Below, one piece after another: positions 11,176 to 24,729 of a stretch of 64,000 bases of DNA. The position numbers were made by a program, and so were the translations under genes. Within the stretch, counting starts at the first letter, position 1; the number at the start of each line of letters is the position of its first letter. This stretch comes from Sesamum alatum (Eukaryota; Streptophyta; Magnoliopsida; Lamiales; Pedaliaceae), in the NCBI GenBank assembly GCA_034509735.1, contig JACGWO010000003.1, positions 8,556,001 to 8,620,000 of the forward strand, in the 5' to 3' direction. The notes below the pieces were generated by a model. It was not told the origin of the DNA. It saw only the letters and a program-made list of their open reading frames with translations, and searched no databases.

Positions 11176-11655
11176 TGAAGGACAAGCGGATCTGCCCGGG
11201 AGCACGAGTGGAAGCGAGAAAGCGAGAAAATGCATAAATTTAAATCAAATTTAAATTAACCGTGATCCCAAGGGGTGTACCCTTGGGTGCTCAACCAGGC
11301 GTTCGATGTAGGATGTATTAATATAAAAACATATATATAACACATAGAGCATAAATGAAAAGTTAAATCTATCAAAGCGTAATAAAATCGTTACCTTTGA
11401 TGATTTTACGTATGCGCGGCTACTTGCGTTGTTCCTTCCCTGGAATGCTCACGAAATTCAAACATATGGATTCTCCAAACGTAATCCACACCACACCGGA
11501 AGAAACACACGTTTTTCTTGCTAGAAGAAAATCGGTTTAGAAAGGAATCGGTTCAAGAGAAAAACACTATGAATTAGTGTTCTCTTAAACCTACTTTGTT
11601 CTTCCTTTTGATCCAAGATCAAATGAAGAACACAAGTGGGAGAGGGAGAGAGAGG

Positions 11656-11693
<38 letters not shown>

Positions 11694-13407
11694 GCCGAAT
11701 TGTCTTCTCTTTTTCCTTGAAAAAGATGAATTATGATTCTATTACTCAAGGTGCTGTATATACTCCTATATATACATAATTAATGTGATTATTGGAATGT
11801 GTCTAGGTTCATCCAAGGATATCTAGATACATCCCAATCAATCACCATTAATTCTTCAATCGAGCGTACCAACTTTTAAGGTATGATCAAATCATACCAA
11901 AAGGAAAGAGCTTGATTGGAGTTGATTTATCTCTTTCCAAAAGAGATAAGTCAACTACCACCTTGCATGAAGCATGACTGATTTTAGCTTCCTCCAAGGG
12001 AGCATTTCGGCCATGCTCAATATGGGAAGAATCCAACTTCTTCCTATTCCAAAATAGGAATTATTTCTCCTCTCGGGTCAAAATTTAACGAACTGGATTT
12101 TATCGTAATACAATTACGACGAACCCAAAATTAAATCCAATTTAATGTCCATTTAAATTATTCCCGTTGGTGTTTTAATCTAATCAAAAGATCCAACATC
12201 TCGATTTTCCATATTTGATCGACAAATCTAATTTACCGATTAAACGAGGGCCCGATACAATATCGGTCCGTCCATCCAATGGACTATCCTTAAGTAATCA
12301 AATTACTTATTTACCCTTTGAGATTGACTCCAAGTCAATCTCTCAACCTTCTCGGTGATTTGTGTGTGACCCTTTAGGTTCACCCTCAGTTAGACTTGGG
12401 CCCGTGTCCCACAAGGCCCGTTACCATGGGTGGCCGTCTAGCAACGGTCCATGGCACTAGAGACTAGGTGAATGTTGGCGTGAACATTTAGGCGCCGATT
12501 CCATACGGGTACGATCTTTTCGTCTACCGTCTCCCGGCCATAGTCTAGGGTATGGAATTGGGCATTAGTTCCCATCCTTGACTAGACATCTATGATTAAT
12601 ACTCGAGACTACGTATACTTCATTGCGTCGACATAGGAAACCATTTCCTGTTCGACCAACCACTGTGGCCACAACTTTAAACAGCATGAACGTGTCTCCG
12701 AGTGCATAGGAGATACCTCTGTCACATACTGACGGGGGACGGATCCTCTTCTCGGAATCCACCGTCCTTGCTACACATTCTGACTGCACTGGACAAGGCT
12801 ATAATGATCATTTTACAGAATGATCACTTCTCGCCAGATCCAAGATAAAGCCGTCCTGTGCATGTGACTGCCATGATTCCTCAAGTCTGAGGACTACTCC
12901 CGTACTATCAGAACAGGGGAAATCCAATCATATTGACCAAGCCTCCAAGGCTTCCATATGATGATCCCCGTGAGTCAATCCAATCGGCTTGACCCCAGTC
13001 GACCAACCCATCAAAATCGTGTAGGCATCCCAAGCATGTCGTCGATGAAACACGACACTCATCCAATGAGCACAACTCTTGATGCAAGTCTCAATAGGAC
13101 TCTCGATGCCCTATCTCGAGGTCCTCGACTTGGAACGTTTCAGACCCAACTCCTAATCAGTTGGTTTCATGACCACCATCCAATGCGTGGCCCGACTGTA
13201 TGAGTTGTTAACCGTGGTATGTGGGCTTTGTTGCGATATATGTAAAAATGCCGTTTTAACATATGTGAAATGAGCGCAACAAAGTAGACACCATTAGTGA
13301 CGGACACTCATTTTATTCATCACATAATAATATTATATTTACATCAAGTTGTCGAATAGGTTTACAAATTGCAAAACCTATTGGCTTTCTGGTCATCTAT
13401 TCTAACA
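11176..13407 (-). repeat. Element C 3' LTR (2232 bp)
   Basis: Runs TGAAGGACAAGC to CTATTCTAACA. It contains a GA microsatellite (about 11659-11689), a TATA-like CTATATATAC on the plus strand near 11763 (TATA box when read on the minus strand) and two conserved blocks also found in D's LTR (GGTTCACC.TCAGYTAGACTTGG and GTGGCCGTCTAGCAACGGTCCATGGCACTAGAGAC, cited here in pieces). Direct-repeat partner is 18968-20914. Confidence 0.9.
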
Positions 13408-13418
13408 ATCTCCACTTG
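13408..13418 (-). promoter_or_regulatory. Element C polypurine tract
   Basis: Minus-strand AAGTGGAGAT abuts the TGTTAGAATAG start of the 3' LTR. Element D has the equivalent AAGTGGGAGATT at the same place. Confidence 0.8.
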
Positions 13419-13426
13419 ACCTAAAG

Positions 13427-16400
13427 TCAATTACCCATTGACCTCAAACCCATCTTATCCAGATGTTGAGTATGGGCAACTTGCGACATAGGCTTAGTAA
13501 GTGGATCTGCTATGTTTTTTGTGGAGCTGAGTCGGTCTATCCGAACGTCACCCCTGCTAACCATCTCTCTGAGCAGATGGTAGCTTCTAAGAATATGCTT
13601 AGATTGGTGATGAGATCTTGGTTCCTTTGCTTGCGGTATAGCCCCGTTGTTATCACAGAAGATAACTACTGGCTCAATGATGCTAGGTACTACACCTAAC
13701 TCTTGGATGTAGCTCTTCATCTAAACCGCCTCCTTAGCAGCTTCCGAACCTGCTATGTAATCAGACTCTGTGGTGGAGTCCGCCGTGGTAGCCTGCTTGG
13801 AACTCTTCCAAGCAACCACGCCACCATTAAGTCTGAACACATAACCAGACTGAGACTTGGCATCATCGTTATTCAACTGGAAGCTAGCGTCGCTATAGTC
13901 TTCCAGTATCAACTCTCCACCACCGTACATCAAGAACATGTCCTTAGTCCTTTTCAGGTACTTGAGGATAGTCTTGACCACAATCCAGTGTGCCTCCCCG
14001 ACACACGACTGATATCGACTAGTTACGCTCAAAGCGAAAGCCACATCAGGTCTAGTGCACTAAACAACATACTGTATGTTGCCTACGGCTGAAGCATAGG
14101 GAATGTCCAACATCCGTTTAAGCTCCTCATCAGTCTTAGGAGACTGCTTCTTGGATAACTTAATTCCATGCCTCATAGGAAGGAATCCTCGTTTCCATCT
14201 TGAATCTCTTCAAGGCTTTCTCAATATACGAGGACTGGGCCATTCCTAACATCCTTATAGATCTATCCCTGTGGATCTTGATGGCAAGGATGTTGGATGC
14301 CTTGCCCATATCCTTCATGGAGAATTGAGTTGAAAACCAAGCTTTAGTGGTACCCAACATCTTAGCATCATTCCCAATGAGCAAGATGTCATCCACGTAA
14401 AGCACTAGAAACGCAACCGAGCTCCCACTGATCTTCTTGTATACGCAAGGATAGGACTTATTCTTGATGAAATCATATCCCCGTATGACTTCATCAAAAC
14501 GTATGTTCCAGCTTCGGGAAGCTTGTTTGAGGCCATATATGGACCTTTGGAGACGGCAGACCTTCTGCTCTTCTCCAAAAGTTGTGAAGCCTTCCGGCTG
14601 ATCCATATAGATCTCTTCCTCTACGAAACCGTTGACGAAGGCCGTTTTCACGTCCATCTGCCATATTTTATAGTCATACCATGGCAAGCAGTATCCGAAT
14701 GGACCTAGCCATTGCTACAGGCGAGTAGGTTTCCCCAAAGTCGACCCTAGGTCGCTGACTGTAACCCTTCGCCACAAGCCTGGCTTTGAAGGTTGTAACC
14801 TCCCCGTCAACTCCAAGCTTACGTTTATAGACCCATTTACACCCTACGGGTTTTACCCCTTTGGGTGGGTCCACTAGGGTCCAAACCTGGTTTGTACCCA
14901 TCGAGTCCATCTCGGATTTCATGGCCTCACGCCACTTATCCAAATCGATGTCCGACATCGCTTCTCCGTACGTCTTTGGATCACTATCCAACTGACCCGT
15001 CAGGCCTAAAAATCCATACCTATCAGGTGCATGGGATACTCTGGCCGACCTATGGAGGACTGGAACATTATCAGTGGGAACTACCGGCTCAGATGTCACT
15101 GCTGCCTCATGGGGTACCTCTCTTGATTCCTCAAGGAGTACCTCATTGCGCCGACTATCCGATGGAAAATCCTTTTCCAAGAACGCTGTGTTTCGCGAGA
15201 CAAAAGCCTTTTGCTCGGAGGGATCATAGAAATAATACCCCACAGTTTCTTTCGGATAGCTAATGAACCTGCATAAACTAGACCACGAGTCCAGTTTATC
15301 TCCCACTAATCTCTTGACATATGCGGGGCAACCCCACACTTTCAAGTATTTGTAGGAGGCAGGCTTGCCACGCCATATCTCATATGGCGTCTGGGATATC
15401 TTCTTAGATGGCGTTAAGTTCAAAACTTTGGCCGCCGTCTCAAGAGCGTATTCCCAAAAGGAAAGGAGGAGTTCGGTAAAACTTATCATGGATCGGACCA
15501 TGTCCAACAAGGTCCGATTTCTCCTTTCAGACACACCATTAAGTTTGTGGTGTTCCAGGAGGGGTCCATTGAGAGAAATCCCATTCTCTTTTAGATAATC
15601 AATAAACTCACCACTCAAATACTCTCCACCTCGGTCTGACCGAAGCGACCGGTTTGGTTCTCTACTTCAAGTCTGTATTCTTAAACCTTCCAAAGGCTTC
15701 AGACTTGTACCTCATCAGGTAAACATAACCATACCATGAGTGATCATCGGTAAAGGTTATGAAGTACGAGTACCCACCTCCTGAGTATTTAGTGGGCCAC
15801 AGACATTCGTATGGATCAAATCCAATAGACCATTGGCTAGCATGCTTTGTCCAACAAAGGGTTTCTTGGTCATCTTTCCCTTCAGACAGGACTCGCAGGT
15901 CGGTAGGTTGTCCAAATCGTCTATTTCTAGACTCTGAGTCCACCAACCTTCTTATCCTATCTTTAGAAATATGACCTAACCTCGCATGCCATATCTGTGC
16001 GTTATTGTGATCATCACGTTTTCATTTGTGTTCCGCAGTCATAATCTAATTAGACTGTTGAAGTATGTACAGACCATTTACCTATGTACCAAGAAGATGC
16101 GAAATACCATCTTCAATAATAAAAAAACCGTTTTTATTGATGGTAAATGAAAATCCCTCCTTGTCAAGGACCGGGATAGAAACAATGTTTTTAATCATGC
16201 TAGGCACATAGAAACAATCGTTTAGTACAATGCTAACATGACTACTAATGGCTAACCCCATTGATCCTACGGCTTCCGCAGCAATGGCCTTGCCATCGCC
16301 TAGCCTCAGGATCATCTCATCCTTGGTTAGTATTCTGCTTCTTTGCAGTACTTGCAAATCATTGCAGATGTGAGCACCACACCCGGTATCCAATACCCAT

Positions 16401-17304
16401 GAAGCAGAATTAGTTATCATGTTTACTTCAACCATAACCATACCTGAGTTGGAGAGGAGTTGTGGGTACTCCCTCTTCCAATGCCCTTTCCTTTGGCAAT
16501 GCATGCAGACATCATTTGCCTTGCACCGCTGAGAACCACGGGCCTTCCCTTTCCCTTTGTCTGGTCCCATCGGGGCAACAGGGGCGCCTGGAGGCGAGCA
16601 GGGGCCGCAACCGTCTTCCCTTTTTCCTTCTTCCTCTTCCAGCGTCCAGCCCTCTTGCCATTTTCCTTGGAGGTCGAAGCCTCTCCTATCAATACCGCCG
16701 GCGCCGACTTGTGGGTCGTTGCCTCGTATTGAACCAACTTGTTGATCAACTCATGAAGAGACTTCTCAAGTCCGTTTATGTTGTAGTTTACAACAAACGG
16801 GTCATAGGACGGAGGAAGCGACCGGAGGATCACGTCAATGTACGTGTCATTGTTAAGCCCAGCTTTAAGGTTATCGAGTTTCTCCACTAGGGAGAGCATC
16901 TTAACCCCATGACTTTGTACAGACGATCCTTCAGCAAGCTTGGTGCCAAAGATTGCTTTTGTGGCAGCATATCTAATATGCCTATCCAGGACCGCATAAA
17001 CCTCCTTCATGCGGAGCATTATGGCGGAGACGTTATCCAACCTCTCATATTGCTTCTGGATGTCGTTATACATTGAAGCCAGTATGATACTGCGTACTTT
17101 CCGATTGTCCTCATGCCATTTCTCGAACGTCAAACGTTTTTCTGGCGTGGACCCCTCCGGTAAGTTGCTCGGTGGTGGCTCGTCCAATACGTAGCCTTAG
17201 TTCTTGAAATCGAGGACAATCCTCAGGTTTCTCAGCCAGTCCGAGTAGTTCGTTCCGTTAAATTTATTAGTCTCAAGTACCATTATTAATGGATTCTTAG
17301 ACAT
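13427..17304 (-). pseudogene. Element C copia gag-pol polyprotein
   Basis: From the ATG at 17304 (MSKNPL, conserved in D) the frame meets a stop at about 17200, then continues as UBN2-type gag (17187-16423). The zinc knuckle CMHCQRKGHWKREY has lost its last Cys (Tyr). Protease shows WVLDTGCGAHICND (16570-16082). Integrase begins in the 15946-15662 frame (ITFTDDHSWYGYVY) and continues at GVSERRNRTLLDMVRSM (15618-14674). RT carries WVYKRKL, WQMDVKTAFVNGFVEEEIYM and the catalytic LYVDDILLIG (14687-14160). RNase H includes YSDASFQ and ADSTTESDYIAGSEAAKEA (14044-13721), ending ADPLTKPMSQ...GLRSMGN at 13427. Frameshifts or stops separate nearly every domain, so no full polyprotein can be made. Confidence 0.92.
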
Positions 17305-18967
17305 ATCTACATTAATAAAAATGTAAAGCAGAAATCAGCAGATGATGGTAATATTATTGTTCAAGTTGAAGACTTGGCCTTTTAGTCTTTAACCCTCCCA
17401 CTATTTATATGAAAGTCCGCCACTCTCAAGCAGAGTTTCGGAAAACTATTTCCTAGTGGGCTTGGGATCCACAAGCGTAATCACCATGCCCCGCTTTTAC
17501 GATTGACATGAAGAAATTTTGCCTCACCTATTCGCATAGTTCCCAGGACTGCAAGCGAACCATGTTACTCAGTGTTGAGCCCGACCCATCAAGCAAATCA
17601 TGCCTCAGACTATCGCCCCCCACGACTCGTGAGACAGGGAAACAATGAGTGCAGTCTCTTTGTTCACAATAATTGTGCAGCTTTCCCTTAGTCCAAATGT
17701 GCCACGACTCGTGAGACCACACATGGGTAGTGGTAGCTCCTCACCACATTGCTGTGGATGGAAGGCTCGGACAGATCAAAATACCATTTTGATCCAAGTC
17801 CATTCTGGGCCTAATATTTAATTTGGTCCAACCAAATGAGAGTTTAATGTACGACCGAGACCTCATCATATTATGATGTTTTAGCATGCATAAATATTCA
17901 ATATTCGAAGTGATAAATAAATACGCCGCATGCAGAAAACATAGCATACCCCATTAGGATGATCACAAGCCCAACCTATGCGACCCACTGAGCCCGTAGT
18001 GAGTCTATGGTCTGTCTAGGGTGGTCCTAAATTATTACAAAATAATATACCCATTGTCATTCCAATGGGCCTTGTAATGCTTTCGTTTCACACCTTGATG
18101 CTCCACTTTGGGGTCTCTGACTCCATGTGCTTGTTAAAATTAAAACCTCACCAATCCTATCTACTCTCATTACAAATGAAAGTAATACATTGGAAATGAT
18201 AACAAGCCTTAACATCATGAGGCTGAAACACGGGAGATGATAGTCCCAAAACAAGAGTCACGCAGTCCCCACCCAACAGTAATGTAAATGATCATACATA
18301 CATCTATACACAAGGTCTAGGCTTTTGTGATCATCCCATGTTGATACCATCAATGCACATAACAAAATTATTCCAAATAATCATGTATAAACCATGGATA
18401 TTCCAAATATCCATGTGATGTCAAACACCACAAAACATAAATACATAAATAATATGCAAAGATTCAAATTTCAAATTTAATGGACATTACAAACAATACA
18501 TCCAATGCATGTATTAATCCCAAATTAATTAAGCAAATTTGATATAAGGAACAATCCAATTATTCTAAAATCAAATGTGCAAAATTAATACATTTTCAGA
18601 ATAATGTGCAGAAAAAATAGAAAATCAAAAATTTCCAAAAAAACGTCAAAAAACGGCCCAGCCGTTGTGCCTGCCGGCCATCTGCGCGCACAGGGCAGCG
18701 CGCGCAGGCAACAAGCCTGCGCGCCCCATGCCGCGCAGGCAACAAGCAGGCGCCCCCCTGCGCGCGGCCGTGATATGTGCGGCCGCCCCTGCCAGCATCC
18801 ACGCTGGCAGGCACGCCGGCCAGGCCTGCACACAGGCGTGAGCCTGCGCGCGCCTGCCAGCCAGTGACCGGCCGGTAGGGGCGGCAGCCAACCTCTGTCG
18901 TTGCTGTCCATTTTTCAATATTCTTCAACATTATTTTTCAACACAAAACATTAATAATAAACTGAAT
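17305..18967 (-). other. Element C 5' leader, with GC-rich block and deletion junction
   Basis: About 1.65 kb between gag and the truncated LTR, with no recognisable ORF. Two copies of the palindromic CACGACTCGTG lie at 17621-17631 and 17703-17713. 18650-18895 is strongly GC-rich (runs of GCGCGC, GCAGGC/GCCTGC). Blocks near 17400-17520 (CACTATTTATA, CCTAGTGGGCTTGGGATCCACA) match D's leader. At about 18967 the sequence passes straight into the middle of the LTR; the expected LTR end and tRNA-Met site are absent. Confidence 0.75.
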
Positions 18968-20914
18968 CCAAACGTAATCCAAACGTATGGATTCTCCAAA
19001 GGTGATCCATACCACACTAGAAGAAACGCACGTTTTCATTGCTAGAAGAAAATGGGTTAGGAAGGAATCGGTTCAAGAGAAAAATACTATGAATTAGTGT
19101 TCTCTTAAACCTACTTTGTTATTCCTTTTGATTCAAGATCAAATGAAGAACACAAGTGGGAGAGGGAGAGAGAGGCCGAGAGTGAGAGAGAGAGAGGAGA
19201 GGCCGAATTGTCTTCTCTTTTTCCTTGAAAAAGATGAATTATGATTCTATTACTCAAGGTATTGTATATACTCCTATATATACATAATTAATGTGATTAT
19301 TGGAATGTGTCTAGGTTCATCCAAGGATGTCTAGATACATCCCAATCAATCACCATTAATTCTTCATCAAGCGTACCAACTTTTAAGGTATGATCAAATC
19401 ATACCAAAAGGGAAGGGCTTGATTGGAGTTGATTTGTCTCTTTCCAAAAGAGATAAGTCAACTACCACCTTGCATGAAGCATGGCTGATTTTAGCTTCCT
19501 CCAAGGGAGCATTTCGGCCATGCTGAATATGGGAAGAAGTCCAACTTCTTCCTATTCCAAAATAGGAATTATTTCTCCTCTCGGGTCAAAATTTAACGAA
19601 CCGGATTTTATCGTAATCTAATTATGACGAACCCAAAATTAAATCCAATTTAATGTTCATTGAAATTATTCCCGTTGGTCTTTTAATCTAATCAAAAGAT
19701 CCAACATCTCGACTTTCCATATTTAATCAACAAATCCAATTTACCGATTAAACGAGGGCCCGATACAATATCGGTCCGTCCATCCAATGGACTATCCCTT
19801 AAGTAATCCAATTACTTATTTATCCTTCGAGATTGACTCCAAGTCAATCTCTCAACCTTCTCGGTGATTTGTTATGACCCTTTAGATTCACCCTTAGCTA
19901 GACTTGGGCCCGTGTCCCACAAGGGCCCGTTACCATAGGTGGCCGTCTAGCAACGGTCCATAACACTAGAGACTAGATGAATGTTGGCGTGAACATTTAG
20001 GCGCCGATTCCGTACTGGTACGGTCCTTCCGTCTACCGTCTCCCGGCCATAGTCTAGGGTATGGAATTGGGCGTCGGTTCCCATTCTTGACTAGACATCT
20101 ATGCTTAATACTCGAGACTACGTATGCTTCATTGCGTCGACACAGGAAACCATTCCCTGTTCGACCAACCACTGTGGCCACAACTTTAAACAGCATGAAC
20201 GTGTCTCCGAGTGCATAGGAGATACCTCTGTCACATACTGACAGGGGACGGATCCACTTCGTGGAATCCACCGTCCTCGGTACACATTCTGACTGCAGTG
20301 GACAAGGCTTATAATGATCATCTTACAGAATGATCACTTCTCGCTAGATCCAAGATACAACCGTCCTGTGCATGTGACTGCCATGGTTCCTCAAGTCTCA
20401 GGACTACTCCCGTACTATCAGAACAGGGGAAATCCAATCATACCGACCAAGCCTCCAAGGGTTCCATATAATGATCCCCGCAAGTTAGTCCAGTCGGCTC
20501 GACCCCAGTCAACCAACCCATCTGAATCATGTAGGGATCCGCGCCTGTCGCCGATAAAACATGACACTTATCAAATGAACACGACTCTTGATGCAAGTCT
20601 TAATAGGACTCTCGATGCCCTGTCTCGAGGTCCTCGACTTGGAACATTTCAGACCCAACTCTTAATCAGTTGGTTTCATGACCACCATCCAATGCGTGGT
20701 CCAACTGTATGAGTTGTTAACCATAGTCTGTGGGCTTTGTTGCGATATAAGTAAAAATGTCGTTTTAACATATGTGAAATGAGCGCAACAAAGTAGACAC
20801 CATTAGTGACGAACACTATTTTATTCATCACATAATAATATTACATTTAAATTAAGTTGTCGAATAGGTTACAAATTGCCAAACCTATTGCCTTTTTGGT
20901 CACCTATTCTAACA
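18968..20914 (-). repeat. Element C 5' LTR, truncated at its inner end
   Basis: Homologous to 11450-13407 from TATGGATTCTCCAAA to CTATTCTAACA. About 270 bp corresponding to 11176-11445 is missing, together with the adjacent primer-binding site. The TATA-like segment is at about 19272-19284 (minus-strand promoter). Confidence 0.88.
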
Positions 20915-20919
20915 CTACT

Positions 20920-23328
20920 TGCATAATTAATAGTATGCATTTCTTCTCTACTCGTTGCCCTAAAACAACCCCTAGAATATCATTACTAGCATCACACATG
21001 ATTTCAAAAGGTAAATCCCGAAGAGGTGCAGACACAATAGATGCAGTGGTGAGTCTTTCTTTGAGCAAATGAAATGCATGCACACACTCATCATTGAATT
21101 CAAAAGGTATATCCTTACCTCGAGAGATGAGTCAGAGGTCTAGCAATTTTTGAAAAATCCTTAATGAACCGCCTATAGAAACCGGCATGACCTAGGAAGC
21201 CTCTAACATCCTTTACAGACTGAGGGGTCGGAAGTTTTTCAATTAGTTCCACTTTTGCTCTATCGACCTCTATCCCACGAGAAGATACTTTATGTCCTAG
21301 AACTATCCCCTCACTCACCATAAAAATGACATTTTTTCCGAATTTAAAACAAGATTTGTTTCCTCACACCTTTGCAAGACTTTGTCCAAGTTAATCAAAC
21401 ATGTGTCAAAGGATTGTGCATCAACAGAGAAATCATCCATAAAGACCTCCATAAAATGATCAATGAAATCTCCAAACATAGAAATCATGCAGCGTTGAAA
21501 GGTAGCCGGTGCATTGCACAACCCAAATGGCATCCTCCTAATGCAAATGTACCAAAAGGACATGTAAAGGTGGTTTTCTCTTGGTCCTCAGGGGCGATGG
21601 CCACCTGATGTTATCCGGAGTAACCATCTAAAAAACAATAAAATGCATGCCCTGCAAGTTTTTCAACCATTTGATCGATGAAGCGGAGAGGGAAATGATC
21701 TTTCCTAGTAGCCTCATTAAGCGCCCTATAATCAATACACACCCTCCATCCCGTGACCGTTCTAGTATGGATGAGTTCATTGTTATCATTGGCTACTACC
21801 GTCACCCCACCTTTCTTGGGAACACATTGAACAGGACTTCCCCATGTAGAATCAAAAATGGGATAGATAATACCTACTGCGAGCCACTTTAGGATTTCCT
21901 TTTTCACTACCTCTTGCATGTTCGGATTCAGTCGACGTTGTGGTTGCGTCTTTGGCTTGTAACCATCCTCCATCAATATTTTGTGCGTACATATCACTGG
22001 GCTAATTCCTTTGATATCAGCGATGCTCCAACCGATAGCTGCCAAATTTTCCTTCAGCACTCGTTGCAACTTTTCCTCTTGTAAATCTGTCAAGTTAGAG
22101 GAAACAATGACCGGTAAGGATGATTCTTTTCCAAGAAAAACATACTTAAGATGAGAAGGTAGAGGCTTGAGTTCAAGGGTAGGGGGTGTTTCGGTGGATG
22201 GTTTCAATACTGGAGTCGGAGGACCATTTAAGGGGCGAAATCGATGGGGTCGTGGTGTGATCTCGTCCCGGTTGGCCTCCAAATGACATAGTGCTTTGAC
22301 GTGCTCACCAAAACCTGCCTGCAAAGGATAATTTTTAGAGTTAAGAATACACGCATCTAAAGGATCATTTTCTTTACTCAACATGGTACAATCGTCTGTT
22401 AATGCCTCTATGCAATCAATTGAAAAAACCTCATGCTCCACATGTTTTGGGTGGTTGATAGCTTTGGACACGTTAAAAATGACCTCATCATTGATTCTAA
22501 GTGTAAGTTGCCCTTTTTGTACGTCAATCAAAGCTTTTCCCGTAGCAAGGAAAGGTCTACCCAAAATCAATGGAGTATTCACATCCTCCTCCATGTCAAG
22601 CACAACAAAATCAACGGGGATGACAAACTTTCCTACCTTGACCAATACATCCTCAACTATCCCTCTAGGGTATTTAATACTCCTATCGGCTAGTTGCCAT
22701 GTGACTATAGTCGGTGTGAGCTCATGCATTCCTAATCTAGCAAATATAGAGTATGGCATTAAATTAATGTTAGCACCTAGATCGCATAGAGCTTTATCAA
22801 AATTTGCGTCCCCTATAGTGCATGGTATTGAAAAACTCCCTGGGTCTTTGAGCTTTAGTGGAAGTTTGTTTTGTAGGATCGCTGAACATTCCTCATTGAG
22901 TTTCACCGTTTCTCCATTTGCCGACTTTCTTCTTGTTGATATCACCTCTTTCAAGAACTTGGCATAGCTAGGCATCTGTGAGAGTGCATCAATGAGAGGG
23001 ATGTTAACATGAATTTTCTTGAATATCTCTAGAAATTTACCAAACTGTTTATCCAAATTTGCCTTCAAGACTCTTTTGGGATATGGGATATATGGAGGAA
23101 CCTCATCTAGATTAAGTTTGAGTTTAGAAGTACTCCCCTTTTCTTCCGCTTGAGGCTCCACATCCTCCTTTGGTTGTGGTTCGTCCACACGCTCGTGGGG
23201 CGGTACTTCTCCAAGAATTTTGCCGTTCTTGAGTGTGATTGCATTGACTTGCTCCTTAGGATTTTTCTTGGTGTCACTCGGAAGCTGCCATTCCTTTTGC
23301 TGGTTAACATGCTCGTGAGTTGCCCCAT
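20920..23328 (-). pseudogene. Element B protease, reverse transcriptase and RNase H N-terminus
   Basis: The largest frame (23188-21611, 525 codons) begins with a Pro/Glu-rich linker, then a conserved Athila segment (VPPYIPYPKRVLKANLDKQF, residues 31-50), then protease with the active-site Asp136 in ALCDLGANINLMPYS and the LGRPFLATGKALIDV end. RT starts near residue 400 with LNPNMQEVVKKEI, and has WRVCIDYRALNEATRKDHFPL. After a stop at 21611 RT continues in 21563-21315 (MPFGLCNAPATFQRCM and FMDDFSV, equivalent to YxDD) and, past another stop, in 21321-21115 (LPTPQSVKDVRGFLGHAGFYRRF). The RNase H start (PFEIMCDASND) reaches 20920, where element C interrupts it. Stops and frame breaks exclude function. 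Confidence 0.92.
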
Positions 23329-23339
23329 TTGGACCTCGA

Positions 23340-24580
23340 GATTTCAGATTGATGCATCTTGGTTCTGAAAACGAGTATTGCGCGCGGAGATGAAATTTGA
23401 GAGCATGTCTTCAAGGTTGCTCTTCTTCTCTTGCGGCGGTTGTGGCTGGCGTGGTTGTTGTTGGTATCCGGGTGGTCCTTCCTGTTTGTTGTTACTCCAC
23501 GAAAAATTGCGGTGGCTACGCCATCCCGGATTGTAGGTGTTAGAGTATGGATTGAAATTCGACCTGCCACGATGAGAAACAAAATTAGCATTTTCAGAAA
23601 CAGTATTTGTGTTTCCTACCTGGCAGTCCTGACTTAACTGGCCCATCTAACCACAGGCGCCACAAGGTCCTACAGGTGGAGCATTCCATATTGCGGCTCC
23701 AAGGTTATTCACTTGCTGAGTAAGTGTAGCCAACTAGGCAGACACCGTAGTCATGGCATCAACTTGGTGGACACCAGCTACTCGTCGGTCTTGGCCATAA
23801 GGATAGAAGCTCGATGCTATCTCATCAATGAGGACGAACGCTTCAGAGGGTAGTTTCTTCATGATGGTTCTGCCGACACCTGCATCGATGGTCGCTCGGT
23901 TGGCCAAAGTGACACCATTGTAGAATGTTTGCACCTGCCGCCATACTGGGAGCTCATGATGAGAGCACTTTCTAAGCATATCCTGAAACGTTCCCATGCA
24001 TCATATAATGATTCCCTATCCGACTGCATAAAAGAAGTTATGTCATTGAGCAATTTAGCAGTTTTAGATGGGGGGAAAGTATTTAGCAAGGAATTTTTGT
24101 GTCAAGTCTTGCCAAGTCGTAATACTACCGGCATGCAATGACAGCAGCCAATCTTTGGCCTTATCACACAAGGAAAACGGAAATAATCTAAGCCTAACAG
24201 CATCTTTACTAACACCATTTATCTTAAAAGTATCACAGATTTCAAGAAAGTTAGAAAGATATTGATTAGGATTTTCATCAAGCAAACCGAAAAACTGAAC
24301 ACGTGTTTGGATCATCTGAATGATGGACGGCTTGATCTCAAAATCATTGGCTTGGATCGAAGGTTTGGTAATGCTAGATGTCACCCCATCTGCTGTCGGG
24401 AATGCATACTCCATCATTGGCCTCTCCACGACCCCTAAAGCATTCGCCGTGGCCGGTTCTATGAGAACAAATGGATCCTCTGTGTTGGAAGTTCCACTCC
24501 CTTCACCCCTCTCGATGGTGTTTCTTTGTTGGCGAAAAGTTCTCTCAATTTTTGGGATCGAATTGTGCTAACTCTCCACC
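23340..24580 (-). pseudogene. Element B gag
   Basis: A retrotransposon gag domain is read from 24429: FEIKPSIIQMIQTRVQF, DENPNQYLSNFLEICDTF, RLRLFPFSLCDKAKDWLLSL, TWQDLTQKFLAKYFPP. It then shifts frame (24089-23859: SKTAKLLNDITSF, ESLYDAWERFR) and again (23997-23734: LRKCSHHELPVWRQVQTFYN, TIMKKLPSEAFVLIDEIA). A degenerate zinc knuckle CGACG-stop-MGQLSQDC lies near 23645-23670, with a stop and Gln where Gln/Asn/Glu and His would be expected. The tail (23646-23344) is Asn/Gln/Pro-rich with NLEDMLSNFISARNTRFQNQ. Gag normally forms the virus-like particle. At least three breaks make this copy dead. Confidence 0.88.
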
Positions 24581-24704
24581 ACTACTTCGTGTCATTAAAC
24601 TGTGAACCAAAGAAGGAAAAGAAGTGAGGGAGAACTTAAAAAGAAAGAAAAGAAGAATCCAAATTGATTAAGTCTAGCGTGTTATGATATTATTTTGAAT
24701 TAAA

Positions 24705-24723
24705 TCCCCCGGCAACGGCGCCA
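24705..24723 (-). promoter_or_regulatory. Element B primer-binding site (tRNA-Asp type)
   Basis: Minus-strand TGGCGCCGTTGCCGGGGGA begins 6 nt after the LTR end. It is complementary to the 3' end of plant tRNA-Asp with one extra G in the G run. This is the primer choice known for Athila. Confidence 0.9.
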
Positions 24724-24729
24724 AAAACT

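Larger units (their letters stand above)
11176..20914 (-). mobile_element. Element C: Ty1/copia retrotransposon nested in B
   Basis: Termini TGAAGG...TTCTAACA and a perfect 5-bp TSD. On the minus strand: truncated 5' LTR (20914-18968), long leader with GC-rich block (18967-17305), polyprotein (17304-13427), polypurine tract (13408-13418) and 3' LTR (13407-11176). It belongs to the same broad family as D (long LTRs about 2 kb, same gag and leader blocks). Loss of the LTR 3' part and primer site, plus many stops, makes it defective. Confidence 0.92.

Noticed and set aside
18585..18931. Four overlapping frames of 87-111 codons on both strands
   Set aside because: All lie in the GC-rich leader block of element C, where stops are rare by composition.
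22383..22967. 194-codon plus-strand frame
   Set aside because: Antisense shadow of the element B protease region.
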